Positions 1 through 9,317 are shown, counted from the first letter of the stretch. The stretch: DNA of 64,000 nucleotides from JBLUOA01 sp048060095 (GCF_048060095.1 NZ_JBLUOA010000001.1:1116001-1180000); one strand, 5' to 3'. The notes: a model not told the origin generated them from the sequence alone. Numbers and translations are program-made.

Positions 1-21
1 GACAACCCGACCTAACCTATT

Positions 22-51
22 CGGCCCGGGCGGCAATAGTCGCCCGGGCCG
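22..51. repeat. Perfect inverted repeat, possible terminator
   Basis: An 11-bp perfect inverted repeat (CGGCCCGGGCG at 22-32 and its complement at 41-51) encloses an 8-nt loop. It would form a very GC-rich hairpin. No T-tract follows on either strand, so intrinsic termination is only a possibility, perhaps for a gene left of the window. The remaining sequence to 310 shows no convincing gene. Confidence 0.4.
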
Positions 52-310
52 CCGATCAACCCGCACACGATCCATTTCATTATTACCGAAATTGTGAACG
101 CGGACCCAAAACCCGGCAAATTTTTGCACGCTCTTCGCCCAACTACGCGGCGAGTTGCCGAAAATTCGGTCGCCTTCAGATCACAGCCGCGTGAGGTGGT
201 TGTTTTTATGAAACCAAACACCGATGTCGCGCGTAGGGACTACAGCTTGGTTCGAAACGGACCGGGCTGTGACCGAATAAGCCGTACGGAAACAAGAATT
301 GGAGAATTTG

Positions 311-898
311 ATGAATACAGGTTTCAAGACCGCAGCAGTTGCCGCCGTCGCCGCGATGGCGATCACTCCGGCAGTTGCAGGTTCGCCTGAACCCGCACCG
401 GTCGAGCCGGTCATCATGGCCGCACCGCCGGCACCCACCACACCTGATTGGACTGGCTTCTCTGCCGGTGCTCAGCTCGGTTATGGTGACGTGTCTGCAA
501 CCGGTGGCCTGAGCGGTGACGGTGCAATCGGTGGTTTGACCGCTGGTTACGACTGGGACCTTGGCAACTGGGTTGTCGGTGCCGGCGCTGACTATGATTT
601 CGCGAACATTGACGTGGGCGGGGCAACTGACCTCGACAACGTTCTGCGCCTGAAACTGCGCGGTGGTTACAAGCTGGGCAACGGTCTGGCTTACGCCTCT
701 GCCGGTGCTGCGCGGGCTTACACAAGCGCGCTGGGTGATGACAACGGCTGGTTCGCCGGCGTTGGCTATGAACATCTTGTCACCAACAACATTTCTGTCG
801 GTGGTGAAGTTCTTTATCACGAGTTCGACAACTTCGGTGGTGGCGGCGTTGATGTTGAAGCCACGACTGCACAGGCTCGTGTAAACTTCCGCTTCTAA
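311..898 (+). CDS. Outer-membrane beta-barrel protein (OMP_b-brl family)
   Basis: This 195-residue protein has a signal peptide (hydrophobic residues 5-23, likely cut after AVA), a Pro/Ala-rich linker (residues 24-45), then WTGFSAGAQLGYG, the start of the first beta-strand in OmpA-like or Omp25-like eight-stranded barrels. Alternating hydrophobic strands follow and the chain ends in RFNF-type aromatic sequence with a terminal Phe, the signal for barrel assembly. The ATG at 311 is chosen because GGAG lies 7 bases upstream; an in-frame TTG at 299 lacks this. A strong terminator follows, so it is probably monocistronic. The role is probably structural or in permeability; no substrate can be read from sequence. 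Confidence 0.85.
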   Translation: MNTGFKTAAVAAVAAMAITPAVAGSPEPAPVEPVIMAAPPAPTTPDWTGFSAGAQLGYGDVSATGGLSGDGAIGGLTAGYDWDLGNWVVGAGADYDFANIDVGGATDLDNVLRLKLRGGYKLGNGLAYASAGAARAYTSALGDDNGWFAGVGYEHLVTNNISVGGEVLYHEFDNFGGGGVDVEATTAQARVNFRF

Positions 899-920
899 TC
901 GCGGTAGGTTAGAAACCACT

Positions 921-949
921 AAGGGGCGTCCATTGCGGCGCCCCTTTTT
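921..949 (+). terminator. Intrinsic terminator of the OMP gene
   Basis: An 8-bp perfect stem (AAGGGGCG at 921-928, complement at 939-946) with a 10-nt loop ends in a run of five T. It lies 22 bp after the OMP stop codon. Confidence 0.85.
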
Positions 950-998
950 GCTTGGGGCTATCGCTGGCTGTGTTAGGCTGGAGGTAAAGGAGGTTTCC

Positions 999-1319
999 AT
1001 GCCGAAGATCGCCAAATCCGCCCAGCTCCAAACCGTCATCACCACCTTTGAAATGACTCCGGCCACCGCACAGGATTTGATGGAGGCGCTGTCGGACGCC
1101 TACGAAAACTGCATTTCAAAACAGCCCGGTTTTATCGGCGCGGGCCTTCACATCAACGACGCCCAGACCCGGATCGCGAATTATTCCCAATGGGAACGGC
1201 GCGAGGATTTTCAGGCGATGCTGCGCACCCCGGAAATGCGCGAGCGTAATCGCAAGATCAACGAGATGTGCAAGAGCTTTGAGCCGGTGCTTTATGACGT
1301 GGTCGACGCCTTCGACTGA
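999..1319 (+). CDS. Antibiotic biosynthesis monooxygenase (ABM) domain protein
   Basis: A 106-residue single-domain protein of the dimeric alpha/beta-barrel ABM type. The pattern seen is an N-terminal strand (residues 9-17), a helix beginning TPATAQDLMEAL, the QPGFIGAGLHI strand, then the YSQWERREDF segment. Such proteins can be small monooxygenases acting on quinones or haem, but many have no known substrate, and the sequence does not decide. The start is firm: AAGGAGG lies 6 bases before the ATG. It sits alone between the OMP terminator and the stress protein. Confidence 0.8.
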   Translation: MPKIAKSAQLQTVITTFEMTPATAQDLMEALSDAYENCISKQPGFIGAGLHINDAQTRIANYSQWERREDFQAMLRTPEMRERNRKINEMCKSFEPVLYDVVDAFD

Positions 1320-1397
1320 TTTCGGCAGGCATGACCTGCGTCAAGGCGGGTATCACGTGTTTTATGCGATACTTGGCGGAAAGCAGGAGGCACCGCC

Positions 1398-1805
1398 ATG
1401 TATACCAATATCCTTGTTCCCGTCGCGCCGGATCACAGCCACCCCACCGAAGAAGCACTTGCCATCGCCCGCAAGCTGTCGGGCGAGGGCGCGAAGATCA
1501 CCGCGTTGTCCGTGGTTGACAAAATCCCCGACTATGTCGCGCAGTATTTGCCCGCCGGACAGCTTGAAAAGACCCACCGGGAAACGGTCGATGCGCTATC
1601 TGAAGATGTGGGATCGGCGGGTGACGTCAGCACAATTGTCGTTACCGGCCACGCCGGTCGCACCATTGTTGATTTTGCGCAGGAGCATGACGTCGATTTG
1701 ATCGTGATCGCGTCGCACAGTCCCGGCTTGCAGGATTACTTCCTTGGGTCCACCGCCGGGCGGGTCGTCCGTCACGCGCAATGCGCGGTCCACGTTCTGC
1801 GCTAG
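1398..1805 (+). CDS. Universal stress protein (UspA family)
   Basis: A 135-residue single Usp domain. The N-terminus MYTNILVPVA and the C-terminal ASHSPGLQDYFLGSTAGR followed by VVRHAQCAVHVLR are family hallmarks. The GS-T nucleotide-phosphate contact is kept, while the first glycine of the usual G-2x-G-9x-G(S/T) motif is replaced (SHSPG), as in UspF/UspG-like members. ATP binding is therefore likely but not certain. AGGAGG precedes the start. Its stop codon overlaps the stop of the convergent gene at 1802 by two bases. Confidence 0.9.
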   Translation: MYTNILVPVAPDHSHPTEEALAIARKLSGEGAKITALSVVDKIPDYVAQYLPAGQLEKTHRETVDALSEDVGSAGDVSTIVVTGHAGRTIVDFAQEHDVDLIVIASHSPGLQDYFLGSTAGRVVRHAQCAVHVLR

Positions 1806-2197
1806 GGTATCAGTGATGCCCTGTCGCCAAAGACATAGCGGATCACGTCAACCACATCGAAGGCAAGCGATACGCCAAGCGTCGCGATCAAGATCCAGAG
1901 CGCCGCGACGGGCAGGGTGGGCCAATCCACCCTGTCGCGCGGGATCAGCCAGATCAGCAACGGCACCCAAAAGACGATGTGAACCGCACCCAATATCCGG
2001 GTCAGCCCGACCTGACCATAGACTGCGTTCATGGCAACTCCGGTCAGGATATTGACGATCAGCAGGATCAGCCCGGTCATCCGCGACGGCTTGAAAATCA
2101 TCAGAAGCAGCGGCACGGCAACCATCACCAGCGCCAGCCACATCACCCATAGCTGAATCATCTCCGGCTGTGTCGCCAAAGCGTCGTTAAACGTCAT
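1802..2197 (-). CDS. Four-helix integral membrane protein, unknown function
   Basis: 131 residues with four hydrophobic segments (about residues 17-37, 44-66, 70-87 and 97-118), so an inner-membrane protein. The start at 2197 is supported by GGAGGG upstream. I do not recognise a named domain. It converges on, and its stop overlaps, the universal stress protein gene, which may give antisense coupling at the 3' ends. The next gene on the other side is divergent. Confidence 0.75.
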   Translation of the reverse strand: MTFNDALATQPEMIQLWVMWLALVMVAVPLLLMIFKPSRMTGLILLIVNILTGVAMNAVYGQVGLTRILGAVHIVFWVPLLIWLIPRDRVDWPTLPVAALWILIATLGVSLAFDVVDVIRYVFGDRASLIP

Positions 2198-2342
2198 CTC
2201 ACCCTCCACCTTGCGAAAGATTTGCAGAGGATTCGGCACCGCGCAAGCGCCCGCGTGCGGATTGCACCGAAAGTGTTGCAGCGACGGAAACATGGCCCAG
2301 CCGCGTATCAACCCCACTGACAACATAGGAAGGAGACTTGAA

Positions 2343-2615
2343 ATGACCCGTTTGCTTATCATCGCAGCCCTTGCCGGCACGGTTTCAACGGCGAGCGTCG
2401 CCGTCGCTGAAACCGGAGGCCGCTGGGATCGCATCGAAGACCGCATTGACCGGCGCGAAAACCGGATTGATGAACGCGTAACCCACGGGCGTCGCGACCG
2501 GATCGAAGATGTCGTCGACCGTTGGGAAGATCGCCGTGACCGCGCGGGCCTGCCAACGCCCGGCCGGATCAATCGCCACGAACGCCGCAGCTGGATTCGT
2601 CGCTGGGGCGGTTGA
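2343..2615 (+). CDS. Small secreted Arg/Asp-rich repeat protein
   Basis: 90 residues: a signal peptide (MTRLLIIAALAGTVSTASVAVA) followed by a mature chain made of a degenerate repeat of the type R-I-E-D-R-I-D-R-R-E-N-R (about residues 29-60) and a basic tail. The periodic alternation of Arg with Asp/Glu suggests an amphipathic periplasmic helix. GGAGACTTGAA precedes the ATG. It is well expressed by appearance (good ribosome site, own terminator). Such secreted RxxD-repeat proteins occur in many alphaproteobacteria and their function is unknown. Confidence 0.75.
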   Translation: MTRLLIIAALAGTVSTASVAVAETGGRWDRIEDRIDRRENRIDERVTHGRRDRIEDVVDRWEDRRDRAGLPTPGRINRHERRSWIRRWGG

Positions 2616-2624
2616 GCGCCCGCG

Positions 2625-2675
2625 GCGCCACGGCGCGTTGGGCAGTCGCTCACCCCCGCGTGCCGTGGCGCTTTT
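2625..2675 (+). terminator. Intrinsic terminator after the Arg/Asp-repeat gene
   Basis: A 13-bp stem (2625-2637 with 2659-2671, one G-T wobble) is followed by TTTT at 2672-2675. Confidence 0.8.
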
Positions 2676-2768
2676 CTGCCGAGCGCGGCGCAGAGTGTCG
2701 CAGGTATCTTGTTGTGAGTGCCTCCGCCTCCCACATGCGTAACGGCATGAAAAGAAGGAGGATTATCT

Positions 2769-3026
2769 ATGCAATGCCCGATTGACGGAACCACTTTGGT
2801 GATGACAGACCGCAACGGAGTCGAAATCGACTACTGCCCCCAATGTCGTGGCGTCTGGCTTGATCGGGGTGAGCTCGACAAGATCGTCGAACGCAGCACA
2901 CAAACCCCTCCGCCACCACCGCAGGCACGCGTTTACGAGGCCGGCGGACGGCGAGATGACGACGATTATCAGCGCAGGCCGAGGAAGAAGAAAGAGAGCT
3001 TCCTGGGGGAGTTGTTTGATTTTTGA
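2769..3026 (+). CDS. Zinc-ribbon protein (zf-TFIIB family)
   Basis: 85 residues. The N-terminal half holds a four-cysteine zinc ribbon: C3-P-x-D, then YCPQC-R-GVWLDRGELDKI, the signature of PF13453. The C-terminal half is a flexible Pro-rich and then Arg/Asp/Lys-rich stretch ending in FLGELFDF. A perfect AAGGAGGA lies 7 bases before the ATG. The family is widespread, presumed to bind zinc, and has no settled function. It is probably monocistronic. Confidence 0.85.
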   Translation: MQCPIDGTTLVMTDRNGVEIDYCPQCRGVWLDRGELDKIVERSTQTPPPPPQARVYEAGGRRDDDDYQRRPRKKKESFLGELFDF

Positions 3027-3056
3027 TGGGTGAGGGGCGGCCGCTAGTCGTGGTGC

Positions 3057-3284
3057 TTAGCGGTCGCAACCGATCCCGTCCTTGTCGCGGTCGAGTCCGT
3101 AGATGTCAGTTCCGACAACATAGACAGGACCGACGACATAGGCCGGGCCATTGCCAGAGCCATTGGCACAATCAACGTCGGACGCAATTGGAACACACGC
3201 GCCGGTGTAATTGGGGTCGCAGCCTTGGGCGAATGATGCCGACGGCGAAATTGCGAAGATCGTAATAAGTAGAAATGCGCGCAT
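3057..3284 (-). CDS. Secreted excalibur calcium-binding domain protein
   Basis: 75 residues with a signal peptide (MRAFLLITIFAISPSASFA) and a C-terminal DRDKDGIGCDR, the DxDxDGxxC excalibur motif that resembles a calcium-binding EF loop. Four cysteines in the mature part may form disulfides. The ATG at 3284 fits a standard signal peptide better than the in-frame ATG at 3305, though neither has a strong ribosome site. It is convergent with the zinc-ribbon gene. Confidence 0.7.
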   Translation of the reverse strand: MRAFLLITIFAISPSASFAQGCDPNYTGACVPIASDVDCANGSGNGPAYVVGPVYVVGTDIYGLDRDKDGIGCDR

Positions 3285-3461
3285 CTGACCTGCCACGTTA
3301 ACCAAATATTAATAATGGTTAACGCCGAGGTGGTTCAAAAGAGCGTCAAGTTTGCGGCAATCTTCGGACGCGCGAAATTGTAGGGTGGGGTTTGTCTCGC
3401 CGGTCGAGGTGAGGGCGCGGCGGGATGGAGGGTTGGAAACCCACCCTGGGCTTGCGGTGAA

Positions 3462-3529
3462 GTAGGGCGGGCTTCAGCCCGCCAATAACGCCCTTTTGGA
3501 CGGGGGTGCCGGGCTGAAGCCCGGCCTAC
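3462..3529. repeat. REP-type palindromic pair (BIME-like)
   Basis: Two near-identical palindromes in opposite orientation: GTAGGGCGGGCTTCAGCCCG at about 3462-3481, and GCCGGGCTGAAGCCCGGCCT at 3508-3527, whose complement matches the first. Each forms its own hairpin and the pair makes a larger cruciform. They lie in a gene-free stretch (3285-3645). This is the arrangement of bacterial REP/BIME elements. Confidence 0.75.
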
Positions 3530-3645
3530 GGGGTGTGCGGCTGTAGGGTTGAGTTTTTTTATCGGGATGCTGTATCGGTTTTTTCAGCTGCGGTGACGGC
3601 CGCAGAGCAGTTCTACCAATCGTGCACAACAAAGTCGGGCGTGGC

Positions 3646-4200
3646 CTATGTTCGTGAGCATTGATAAGGACATTGTCGTGGCATGGGTTCTTTAATATGC
3701 TCTAATCTAATGCCCTTCAAAAAATCACAGACTTCTTCAATTAACTCGTACGAGTCCAGTTCTTGGCCACCCACTTCAAAAACCGCTCCTTTGTTGAATT
3801 TGTAGGCAGATAACTCATTACTGATTGTTCCCTTGTTGCCGCGCAGCTCTTGCTTTGCGAAAGGCACCCTGAGGATGGACAAAAGCTTGTTCAGTCTACG
3901 TATTTCGGACGCGATCTTAGCGGAGAAACATATATCTGCATGTTGCTTCATTGTTCTTGTAACCTCGTATGCGCCCAGTACCCAAAACCAAAACATATCA
4001 GCATATTCTGTAAAATTATGGATAACTCGTCCTTGGTCGGTGGATTGCCAAGAATTTGATATTTCGTTCAACTTCTCACCAGCCCGACAAAGCGCTTCAG
4101 CCTGTTGGAAGGTATAGGATGAGAACGCAATAAGGGGCGCATTCTCCAGAAAATGCCGATATTCTAAGTCGCTATCGATCCTGTCCCACAAATCGCTCAA
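3646..4200 (-). CDS. Hypothetical protein, low-GC, downstream of uvrB
   Basis: 184 residues that I do not recognise. It is rich in Glu/Lys/Ser, has one moderately hydrophobic aromatic stretch (YADMFWFWVLGAYEV, about residues 66-80), and otherwise looks like a soluble helical protein. The likely start is TTG at 4200, 5 bases after the uvrB stop, so it may be read through from uvrB. Its base composition is clearly more AT-rich than uvrB and the coding neighbours, which suggests recent acquisition. No motif gives a function. Confidence 0.55.
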   Translation of the reverse strand: MSDLWDRIDSDLEYRHFLENAPLIAFSSYTFQQAEALCRAGEKLNEISNSWQSTDQGRVIHNFTEYADMFWFWVLGAYEVTRTMKQHADICFSAKIASEIRRLNKLLSILRVPFAKQELRGNKGTISNELSAYKFNKGAVFEVGGQELDSYELIEEVCDFLKGIRLEHIKEPMPRQCPYQCSRT

Positions 4201-4205
4201 CTAGT

Positions 4206-6383
4206 TCACCGCCCCCGCCGCCGCACATTCCCACCTCTCTGCCCCGGCCTCCCCGCCGTCGATCTCCCCTTACCCTTCACCGCGGCATCGCTCGCCGCCT
4301 CGACGGCGCTTTGTCGGGCCAATGGATCGTCGGACACGACCAGATCGACCGCCTCCAGCCGCTTGACTTCGTCTCTCAGGCGGGCGGCTTCTTCGAATTC
4401 GAGGTTTTCGGCGGCTTTGCGCATTTCGGCCCGCAGACCGTCCAGATGCGCTTGCAGGTTCGCGCCGACAAGCGGCTTGTCGACCTTGGCCGTCACGCGG
4501 TTCATGTCGACATCGCCGTCGTAAAGGCCACTCAGCACATCGTCGACGTTCTTCTTGATGGTCGCCGGAGTGATACTGTGTTCTTCGTTATAGGCGACCT
4601 GACGGGCGCGGCGACGGTCGGTTTCGCGCAAGGCCCGTTCCATGCTGCCGGTAATGCGGTCGGCATACATGATGACGCGGCCGTCCGCATTCCGGGCCGC
4701 GCGGCCGATTGTCTGGATCAGCGAGGTTTCGGAGCGGAGGAACCCTTCCTTGTCCGCGTCGAGGATCGCGACGAGGCCACATTCGGGGATATCCAGCCCC
4801 TCGCGTAGCAGGTTGATGCCGACCAGAACGTCAAATGCGCCAAGGCGCAGGTCGCGTAAAATCTCAATCCTTTCAAGGGTGTCGATATCACTGTGCATGT
4901 AGCGCACCTTGATGCCCTGTTCGTGGAGGTATTCGGTAAGGTCTTCGGCCATACGCTTTGTCAGGGTGGTGACGAGCGTGCGGTAGCCTGCATAGGTCAC
5001 GCGCCGCACTTCATCCAGAAGATCATCGACCTGCATTTCGACGGGCCGGATTTCCACCTGCGGATCGACAAGCCCGGTCGGACGGATCACCTGCTCGACA
5101 AAGATACCGCCGGTCTGCTCAAGCTCCCAAGCCGCTGGAGTCGCGCTGACAAAGACCGATTGCGGGCGCATCGCGTCCCATTCCTCGAACTTCAGGGGGC
5201 GGTTGTCCATGCAGGACGGCAGCCGGAAGCCATGTTCAGCAAGCGTAAACTTTCGCCGGTGGTCACCCTTATACATCCCGCCGATTTGCGGGACGGAGAC
5301 ATGGGATTCATCGGCAAAGACAATCGCGTTGTCGGGGATGTATTCAAACAGGGTGGGGGGCGGTTCGCCCGGCGCGCGGCCGGTCAGGTAGCGGGAGTAG
5401 TTCTCGATCCCGTTGCAGAAGCCGGACGCCTCAAGCATCTCAAGGTCGAACTTGGTGCGCTGTTCAAGGCGTTGCGCTTCGAGCAGTTTACCGTCGTCTT
5501 CCAGTTGTTTCAGGCGGACTGCCAGCTCCTCCTTGATGCCCTTGATTGCCTGAACCAGAGTTGGCTTGGGCGTCACGTAGTGAGAGTTCGCGTAGACCCG
5601 GACCTTTTCAAGCTGGTCGGTCTTTGCGCCGGTCAGGGTGTCGAATTCTGTAATGCTTTCAAGTTCATCGCCGAAGAAGCTCAACCGCCAGCCGCGATCC
5701 TCCAGATGGCTTGGCCAGATTTCGAGGGAGTCGCCCCGGACGCGGAAGCTGCCGCGCGAAAACGCGTTGTCGTTGCGGCGGTATTGCTGCGTGACGAGAC
5801 CTTGCATGATGTCGCGCTGGTTGTACTCCTCGCCTGTGACGAGGTCTTGCGTCATCGCGGTGTAGGTTTCGGGCGAGCCGATGCCATAGATGCAGGACAC
5901 GGACGCGACGATGATAACGTCATCCCGTTCCAGCAGCGCCCGCGTGGCGGAGTGGCGCATCCGGTCGATCTGTTCGTTGATCTGGGATTCCTTTTCGATG
6001 AACGTGTCAGATCGTGGAACATATGCCTCGGGCTGGTAGTAGTCGTAGAAGCTAACGAAGTATTCGACGGCGTTTTCGGGGAAGTACCCTTTGAATTCAC
6101 CGTAAAGCTGCGCCGCCAGCGTCTTGTTCGGCGCAAGGATGATCGCCGGTCGCTGCGTTTCCTCGATCACCTTGGCCATCGTGAACGTCTTGCCCGTGCC
6201 CGTCGCGCCCAGCAGAACCTGATCCCGCTCGCCTTCGCCGACGCCCTGCACCAGTTCCGTGATCGCCGTCGGCTGATCGCCGGCAGGATCATAGTCGGTG
6301 TGCATGACGAGCCTTTTGCCACCCTCCAGCTTGGGGCGGGCAGGGGCGTCTAGCGGGCTTTGCAGGACAGGGACGTGGGACAT
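4206..6383 (-). CDS. uvrB: UvrABC system protein B (excinuclease subunit)
   Basis: 725 residues, a little longer than the usual 670-700 because of a basic C-terminal tail. UvrB takes the damaged site from UvrA, checks it by strand opening and recruits UvrC. Visible: Walker [13 protein letters not shown]; the beta-hairpin [17 protein letters not shown] that probes the duplex; [11 protein letters not shown]; Walker B-like [11 protein letters not shown]; helicase motifs [13 protein letters not shown] and QTIGRAARN; and the C-terminal UVR domain ([20 protein letters not shown]) that binds UvrC. The ATG at 6383 has GGAAGGA at good spacing; the ORF extends 11 codons upstream without a ribosome site. 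No convincing alphaproteobacterial SOS box was found upstream. Confidence 0.97.
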   Translation of the reverse strand: MSHVPVLQSPLDAPARPKLEGGKRLVMHTDYDPAGDQPTAITELVQGVGEGERDQVLLGATGTGKTFTMAKVIEETQRPAIILAPNKTLAAQLYGEFKGYFPENAVEYFVSFYDYYQPEAYVPRSDTFIEKESQINEQIDRMRHSATRALLERDDVIIVASVSCIYGIGSPETYTAMTQDLVTGEEYNQRDIMQGLVTQQYRRNDNAFSRGSFRVRGDSLEIWPSHLEDRGWRLSFFGDELESITEFDTLTGAKTDQLEKVRVYANSHYVTPKPTLVQAIKGIKEELAVRLKQLEDDGKLLEAQRLEQRTKFDLEMLEASGFCNGIENYSRYLTGRAPGEPPPTLFEYIPDNAIVFADESHVSVPQIGGMYKGDHRRKFTLAEHGFRLPSCMDNRPLKFEEWDAMRPQSVFVSATPAAWELEQTGGIFVEQVIRPTGLVDPQVEIRPVEMQVDDLLDEVRRVTYAGYRTLVTTLTKRMAEDLTEYLHEQGIKVRYMHSDIDTLERIEILRDLRLGAFDVLVGINLLREGLDIPECGLVAILDADKEGFLRSETSLIQTIGRAARNADGRVIMYADRITGSMERALRETDRRRARQVAYNEEHSITPATIKKNVDDVLSGLYDGDVDMNRVTAKVDKPLVGANLQAHLDGLRAEMRKAAENLEFEEAARLRDEVKRLEAVDLVVSDDPLARQSAVEAASDAAVKGKGRSTAGRPGQRGGNVRRRGR

Positions 6384-6731
6384 GGGGCGATTCCTTCCGG
6401 CCCCACAGTTGGTCACTTTTTGTTCTCATTCAAGGGGTGACCGAAACCCGGTCTCAATGGTTAAGAGAGTGTTACTCGTTTAGGGGGAATTTTATCGAAC
6501 AAAATACAACTTAAAGTAATTTTACGCTTGCGCGAGAAATACAGAATCCGTATTCTGATCCGGCAAGCAACAAACAGTTGTCGGTCCGGGCGCACCACCC
6601 ACCCACCCCTCACTCCCCGCCCGGACTGGCAACGACCCTCCCACACAAGTTGTGCTGTGTTTCCCGACAAACGGCTCTTGCGGTTTGGCGCTGAATTCCC
6701 GATAACTTGCCTACGTCAGAAGGAGAGCGCG
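6384..6731. other. Divergent intergenic region uvrB / complex I subunit
   Basis: No gene seen. It is AT-rich between about 6440 and 6560, as expected of promoters for the two divergent genes. It holds a small palindrome (CAGAAT at 6542-6547, complement at 6552-6557) and, further right, a 7-bp GC-rich inverted repeat (CCGGGCG / CGCCCGG) flanking a C-rich spacer near 6587-6625. None can be assigned to a known regulator. Confidence 0.4.
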
Positions 6732-7043
6732 ATGCGTGCCCGTATCTACAAACCTGCCCGCAATGCCATGCAGTCCGGCACTGCAAGGACGAAATCATGG
6801 GTGTTGGAATACGCGCCTGAGTCCCGGCGCGAGGTTGATCCACTGATGGGCTGGACGAGTTCTGACGACACCCAAAGTCAGGTCCGGATGCGCTTCGATA
6901 CCAAAGAAGCCGCGCTTGAATACGTTGAGCATCACGGCATTGACGCAATCGTTCAGGAACCAAAGCCGCGCAAGCCGAACATCCGGCCAATGGGCTACGG
7001 CGAAAACTTCGCAACGAACCGCCGGGGCGCGTGGACCCACTAA
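6732..7043 (+). CDS. NADH dehydrogenase accessory subunit, NDUFS4 type (ETC complex I subunit)
   Basis: 103 residues. [18 protein letters not shown] and [20 protein letters not shown] match the mitochondrial 18-kDa (AQDQ/NDUFS4) subunit, as does the later [15 protein letters not shown], which is its usual C-terminus. In alphaproteobacteria this supernumerary subunit sits on the peripheral arm of complex I and stabilises the N-module. AAGGAGAG precedes the ATG. It is encoded away from the nuo operon, as is common. tRNA-Arg follows 45 bp later. Confidence 0.93.
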   Translation: MRARIYKPARNAMQSGTARTKSWVLEYAPESRREVDPLMGWTSSDDTQSQVRMRFDTKEAALEYVEHHGIDAIVQEPKPRKPNIRPMGYGENFATNRRGAWTH

Positions 7044-7088
7044 GCGCTTGCCATTCCCACAATCTGTTCGCTAAACGGGGCGCCAAGC

Positions 7089-7165
7089 GGTCCCGTAGCT
7101 CAACTGGATAGAGCAGCTGACTTCTAATCAGCAGGTTGAGGGTTCGAGTCCTTCCGGGATCGCCA
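7089..7165 (+). tRNA. tRNA-Arg (anticodon TCT)
   Basis: A 77-nt cloverleaf with CCA encoded. The acceptor GGTCCCG pairs with CGGGATC (one G-T). The anticodon stem GCTGA/TCAGC encloses the loop CTTCTAA, giving anticodon TCT for AGA codons. The T-loop GGTTCGAGTCC is canonical. Confidence 0.96.
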
Positions 7166-7314
7166 GCGCCAGAAACAATGCACCGCTTTTAGCGCGAATT
7201 GTATCCGTCACAATACAACCTCTAAGAAACTTAACCCTGGCCACATTCAGCCACTCTTTCGCCATTTTTGGTTGGCAAAACCAATCCAACGAATTGAAGA
7301 GGAAAGATAGTCAG

Positions 7315-7461
7315 ATGGACGGAATTTTTACACTCTCTTTTGATGCAATCTGCGTAAGCTTCCTGGCCTGCTGTGCAATCCGCGAAGCGATGATTTTCTT
7401 CCTGCCCGACGACGTTGCCGGTCCAGGTGGCTGGTTCATCGATACTGGCGAAGAAGCCTAA
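7315..7461 (+). CDS. Small hydrophobic ORF, unknown
   Basis: 48 residues (MDGIFTLSFDAICVSFLACC...) with one hydrophobic stretch (residues 5-30) and an acidic C-terminus. GAGGAAAG lies about 9 bases before the ATG and the ORF fills the gap between tRNA-Arg and the flavin reductase gene. I do not recognise it. A single membrane-spanning small protein is possible; a chance ORF is also possible. Confidence 0.4.
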   Translation: MDGIFTLSFDAICVSFLACCAIREAMIFFLPDDVAGPGGWFIDTGEEA

Positions 7462-7479
7462 CTTACAAACGCTTTCGGG

Positions 7480-7974
7480 TCAGTGGTGGGGTTCAAACTC
7501 ACCATAATGACCTCTTGAGAATACCAGCGGCGCCCCGTCGCGGGTATTCGCGCGCAGCACCTGAGCGACAACGATCATGTGATCGCCCCCGTCGTGCCGC
7601 GCAACGGTTTCACATTCCATTACGGTCAAACACCCATCGATAACCGGAACGCCCTCCGGATTCTCGCGCATGGGTAGGCCTTCAAAATCATGTCCTTTGC
7701 CCGCGAACAGGGCACAAAGATCGCGTTGTTCCGCCCCCAGAACATGAACTGCGAAATGCGACGCTTGGGAAAACACCGGAAACCGCAGCGATTTGCGGGC
7801 GGGTGACCAAAGCACCATCGGCGGATCGAGCGATACAGAGGCAAAGCTGTTCGCCGTCATGCCCAGTGGCCCGCGCGGACCCATCGCCGTCACGATTGTC
7901 ACCCCGGTCGTATAGGCCCCAAGCGCTGTGCGAAACGCGCGGCTGTTATCATTGCCGGGGTCAAAATTGGTCAT
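7480..7974 (-). CDS. Flavin reductase-like FMN-binding protein
   Basis: 164 residues of the flavin_Reduct/HpaC family. These use NAD(P)H to reduce FMN or FAD for a partner monooxygenase. Diagnostic parts: FRTALGAYTTGVTIVTA, GMTANSFASVSLDPPMVLWS, the serine-rich flavin contact, HFAVHVLGAEQRDL and the terminal RGHYGEF. The second ATG (7974) is chosen because AAGGAG stands exactly 6 bases before it, while the first ATG touches the same AAGGAG. No monooxygenase partner is adjacent, so the partner is unknown. Confidence 0.9.
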   Translation of the reverse strand: MTNFDPGNDNSRAFRTALGAYTTGVTIVTAMGPRGPLGMTANSFASVSLDPPMVLWSPARKSLRFPVFSQASHFAVHVLGAEQRDLCALFAGKGHDFEGLPMRENPEGVPVIDGCLTVMECETVARHDGGDHMIVVAQVLRANTRDGAPLVFSRGHYGEFEPHH

Positions 7975-8234
7975 CCGCATCTCCTTCTACCGGAGTATTA
8001 TGACGAAAGCGGTGATCTCCGAAACCAAGATTTGACGAAAACACCGAGGGCGCCCCGAAGAATGCCGCGCTGTTGCAGCTTTGCGAGGGTTTGGAAAAGG
8101 AATTGGGTGCGACGGCGCCAATCGTTGCAGCGGCCGCGTGCTTGCCCGAACGAACAAGAGCTATTGCGCATCCCGAACATTCTGGATCAAATAAATTGTC
8201 CAAACCGGGCACGTTCCACAGAGGGAGAGCGCGA

Positions 8235-9275
8235 ATGAAAGCCGTTCTGTTCGAAGCGTTCTCGCAACCGCCAAAACTCGCGACGGTTCCCGATCCCAGC
8301 CCCGTGCCGGACGGCGTTGTGGTTGAGGTGAAGGCCACCGGCGTTTGTCGGAGCGATTGGCACGGTTGGGTTGGGCACGACCCGGCCATCGAACTTCCGC
8401 ATGTTCCGGGCCATGAGCTTGCCGGAGTCGTTCAGGCGGTCGGGAAGGATGTCGCGAATTGGAAGGTTGGCGACAGAGTCACCGTTCCCTTTGTAGGTGG
8501 CTGCGGATCATGCCCGGAATGTCACGCGGGGCATCATCAGGTGTGTGACAATCAGTTTCAGCCGGGGTTCACCCATTGGGGATCTTTCGCGGAGTTCGTG
8601 TCAATCCATAACGCCGACATCAATCTTGTCGGTTTGCCGGATACGCTCGATTTCGCAACGGCCGCCAGCCTTGGGTGCCGCTTTGCAACGTCGTTTCGCG
8701 CGGTGATCGATCAGGGGAAGACCGGGCCAGGGGAATGGGTCGCGGTGCATGGATGTGGCGGGGTGGGTCTGTCCGCCGTCATGATCGCGACCGCGATGGG
8801 CGCGCGCGTCGTCGCAGTCGATATATCTGACGACGCGCTGGACCTTGCGCGGCAGTTAGGCGCGGTCGCCGCGATCAATGCGAGCGGGCAAGCCAATGTG
8901 GTTGAGGCTGTGATCGATCTGACCGGCGGTGGTGCGCATGTTTCTATTGATGCTCTGGGCCACCCAACGACGTGTTTCAACTCTGTCAGCAATCTGCGAA
9001 AGCGCGGCAGGCATGTGCAGGTTGGCCTATTGATGGCCGAAAACGGTGCACCGCCCATTCCGATGGCCGCGGTCATCGCGAATGAGCTTGAGATTGTTGG
9101 CAGCCACGGGATGCAGGCCCACCGCTACGGCGCGATGCTTGCGATGATCCAATCCGGCAAACTCCGGCCGGATCAACTTGTCGGGCAGGAAATCACGCTC
9201 GAGCAGTCGATAGAGACCCTGATGGCGATGGACACGTTCCAAGGCGCGGGCGTTACGGTTGTTACGGAGTTTTAG
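8235..9275 (+). CDS. Zinc-dependent alcohol dehydrogenase (MDR family)
   Basis: 346 residues. Catalytic zinc site: [10 protein letters not shown] and GHELAGVV. Structural zinc site: four cysteines in [15 protein letters not shown]. The Rossmann fold carries [21 protein letters not shown], followed by DIS, where Asp suggests NAD rather than NADP. Substrate cannot be fixed; close relatives are annotated as zinc-dependent alcohol dehydrogenases. The ATG is preceded by GAGGGAGAG. It is monocistronic and converges with the regulator downstream. Confidence 0.92.
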   Translation: MKAVLFEAFSQPPKLATVPDPSPVPDGVVVEVKATGVCRSDWHGWVGHDPAIELPHVPGHELAGVVQAVGKDVANWKVGDRVTVPFVGGCGSCPECHAGHHQVCDNQFQPGFTHWGSFAEFVSIHNADINLVGLPDTLDFATAASLGCRFATSFRAVIDQGKTGPGEWVAVHGCGGVGLSAVMIATAMGARVVAVDISDDALDLARQLGAVAAINASGQANVVEAVIDLTGGGAHVSIDALGHPTTCFNSVSNLRKRGRHVQVGLLMAENGAPPIPMAAVIANELEIVGSHGMQAHRYGAMLAMIQSGKLRPDQLVGQEITLEQSIETLMAMDTFQGAGVTVVTEF

Positions 9276-9317
9276 GCCGAAGAGGGTGGGGCAGACTACG
9301 CCCAGGCGGGGCGGGCG

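Noticed and set aside
4893..6353. 486-codon open frame opposite uvrB
   Set aside because: It is the antisense shadow of a highly conserved, GC-rich gene. It has no ribosome site and no recognisable family.
6384..6731. Possible SOS (LexA) box upstream of uvrB
   Set aside because: GAACAAAATACAACT looks partly like GAAC-N7-GAAC but the second half-site does not match, so I do not call it.
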